From Chaunax sp. Z400 (lineage: Eukaryota > Chordata > Actinopteri > Lophiiformes > Chaunacidae): a stretch of DNA of 64,000 bases. The notes below the pieces were generated by a model, which saw only the letters and a program-made list of their open reading frames with translations, was not told where the DNA came from and ran no database searches. Made by a program: the position numbers and the translations under genes. The DNA lies in assembly GCA_037577475.1 (NCBI GenBank), contig CM075194.1, forward strand, positions 9,628,492 to 9,692,491, written 5' to 3'. Below, piece by piece: positions 37,016-64,000 of this stretch; position 1 is the stretch's first letter, and every line of letters begins with the position of its first letter.

Positions 37016-37087
37016 GGCTTTGCCTGTGTGGATGAAAACACGTTCGATGAAAGATTTTTCAGTGGTGATCGACAAATGTTTGTAATG
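37016..37087 (-). pseudogene. znf770: znf770-like remnant, possible N-terminal finger
   Basis: Reads YKHLSITTEKSFIERVFIHT and then GKA. The K-H-x-x-x-T...R-x-F-I-H-T-G pattern fits the end of a C2H2 finger and its linker, with one inserted residue. The Cys pair is not recognisable. Support comes mainly from position and strand. Confidence 0.4.
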
Positions 37088-37344
37088 CACTAAATTTTAG
37101 TGACAGAGCTCTTCTGTGTTTACTGAAATGCTGTTGTGGATTAAAAAAATAAAAAATAAAAGACTCCCAAAATGTTGGCAATGTATTAATAAAGTTAAAT
37201 CAAAAACCACTCTTTCTTCTAAACCATTATTTATAGGGCACACTGATGAACATACATGCTTTTTCAGCAACTCCATTCGGCGGACATTTGGGAATTGAAA
37301 AAAACAAACAAGAAATTTCAATGACGAGAACACTCTTCTGTAGC

Positions 37345-38611
37345 TGTTTTAAAGCTGCTTTTATTGAAAACATGTCGAAAACAGTTTAATATAATCAAAT
37401 ATTTGTGCATGAAATGTATGGATGTTTACTTGACTGACGTAAAGGAGCACATAATAAAACTACTTGGTGCTTTTTGGATTTCTGCATCATTCAAAAAGTC
37501 TGAATGTCCCCCTCGTAGGACAATTTAAAACCAAGCGGGTGAACATTAACTGTATATTTATGAGGCACTGGCTTGCTCGCTCTTATAAATAATTGCATGG
37601 TGGTGTTTTTCAATAAGGTTCAATTGGCTGCATCTATTCAAATTTTGATAACAGGAATCAAAACAACATTGCAGTGGGTGAAGATCAATAGTCTCCACCA
37701 CTTGCCCGCCAGAACAAGTGCGACGAAGAGAATAGCCGGAGTGAAGATGCATTTCAGCTCGACTCATCAATGCGGTTCATGATCTTTGAGAAAAGAAATG
37801 TTCCAGGCGCAATGGCGAACGCTGTTATTTTCTTTCCACATCGTCACAATGTGTCCATTGACAGCCCTAACTAACACACACAAACACACACACACTGCCC
37901 TGCAGCTGTGTGTTGTAGTGTCCCTCTCCTATTAACCAGGTCGCCTTAGAATCAATAGAAAACATAAAGAGGCTTAATCTTTTCAGGTGCTCTACACTGA
38001 TTGCCTGTTACACAATAATAACACGCCCAGAATCCTACAGTCACCCCATCCACACAGATTACACACAGTCACGTACCAGTCTCACAGTAAATCTATAGGT
38101 TTACAACTGAACAGATGGTGTCAGCAGTGGTGCTAGGCCTTTGAGCGGTGTTAGGTAGCGTGCTAAGGGAAATTCCAGGGGATACAGTTTATCGCCTCAT
38201 GGGATGAGACACTGCTGTTATCTATTTTTGTAGACTCCGGTCCCCAGTCTTCTGGTCTGCAGCTTTAGCTTACAGAAGCTCCATAAAGCTCATCTCCAAG
38301 GCGGACAGCTGCGGCAGACAACCACAGCAGCGGACAAGGTGAATCATTGGCTCAGGTTTTGGGATAAGAAATGGAATCAGCACATCATCTAAACCACTTG
38401 GTGATGGACACAGCGTGCATTTTAACAAATGCACAGTCAAATTTCACAAGCATTTAAAGCAGTCTCTCCTTTCCACGGCCACTGATGTCCCATTGTAAGT
38501 CAAAAGGTGTTGGGCTTGTTCAGGGCTGCACTTTCCCGAAAAGCCCCGCTGAATTCCACCACTGTGGTTGACTGGATGACTGAAGTTTGGTTGTTGACTC
38601 TGGCTGTGTTT
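37345..38611 (-). other. dph6: dph6 3' untranslated region (inferred)
   Basis: Sequence after the stop without coding signal. A canonical AATAAA (read on minus, 37365-37360) provides a natural end about 1.25 kb after the stop. Length and polyadenylation use are inferred. Confidence 0.5.
37360..37365 (-). terminator. dph6: Candidate polyadenylation signal AATAAA of dph6
   Basis: The + strand reads TTTATT here, hence AATAAA on the gene strand. Cleavage would be expected around 37335-37350. Confidence 0.45.

Positions 38612-64000
<25,389 letters not shown>

Larger units (their letters stand above)
34884..37087 (-). pseudogene. znf770: Degenerate C2H2 zinc-finger gene, znf770-like
   Basis: Three separated pieces on the minus strand read as C2H2 fingers. 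34884-35006 reads KTFFSPFKLCLFLIHTGQKA and then YFCRISWKAFRQKENLTFHL, a finger pair with an HTGQK linker. 35501-35665 reads HQCPVYPRSVCLKSFAVPHK, then LHRHYAIYTGQ, then FICQFCGKAFTRG, a TGA stop at 35516-35518, and EMKKH. 37016-37087 reads an old finger end with FIHTGKA. Between them I see only broken frames, with a possible further trace at 35224-35262 (SEERLKCC). Span and order fit a single-exon gene of about 700 codons. In human, ZNF770 sits between AQR and DPH6 on the same strand and carries spaced finger pairs with SPSKL and HTGQK-type signatures. The pieces contain stops, frame changes and lost Cys/His residues, so no working protein is expected. Confidence 0.75.

Overview
This is a vertebrate nuclear window, most likely from a ray-finned (teleost) fish. 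It holds interrupted genes with GT-AG introns, many CA/GT microsatellites, Tc1 and hAT-like DNA transposon debris, and proteins close to their vertebrate orthologues. Introns are compact: 29 coding exons of AQR fit in 33 kb, whereas the human gene covers more than 100 kb. There are no bacterial-type operons, no CRISPR array, and no rRNA or tRNA gene that I could recognise. All genes read on the minus strand, so transcription runs from position 64000 towards 1.

Region 1-33.5 kb is aqr (Aquarius / intron-binding protein 160), the spliceosomal SF1 RNA helicase. I placed 29 consecutive coding exons from the ATG at 32982 to the window edge. Their lengths sum to 3399 bp, exactly 1133 codons in one frame with no stop. 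They cover the N-terminal ARM-repeat domain, the central beta-barrel and pointer/stalk parts, and the first RecA domain, with a GPPGTGKT Walker A motif, a MEEAAQ motif II and a GDHHQLPP motif III. The last part of the protein lies beyond position 1. A noncoding first exon and the promoter are placed near 33474-33620.

Region 34.9-37.1 kb, between aqr and dph6, holds disabled pieces of a C2H2 zinc-finger gene on the same strand. The best pieces carry in-frame finger signatures (HTGQK linkers, C-x2-C and KAF motifs) but also stops and frame changes. In human this slot is occupied by ZNF770, so I call it a znf770 pseudogene.

Region 37.3-64 kb is the 3' half of dph6 (diphthine--ammonia ligase, last step of diphthamide synthesis on eEF2). 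Four exons (63886-64000 partial, 49411-49659, 43701-44088, 38612-38730) join in frame and end at a stop. They encode the C-terminal Rid/YjgF-like part that yeast Dph6 has and the short human protein lacks. Introns are large (5.0, 5.3 and 14.2 kb) and contain a dead Tc1-like transposon, a 540-bp CA/GACA array, poly-G and poly-C runs, a CAG tract and possible conserved noncoding elements.

The genes are unrelated in function (splicing, translation-factor modification). Their interest together is the retained vertebrate order AQR-ZNF770-DPH6 with the middle gene apparently dead. I see no new biochemical system here. The most notable observations are the znf770 remnant, the retained Rid region in a vertebrate Dph6, and CA repeats sitting just downstream of three aqr 5' splice sites.
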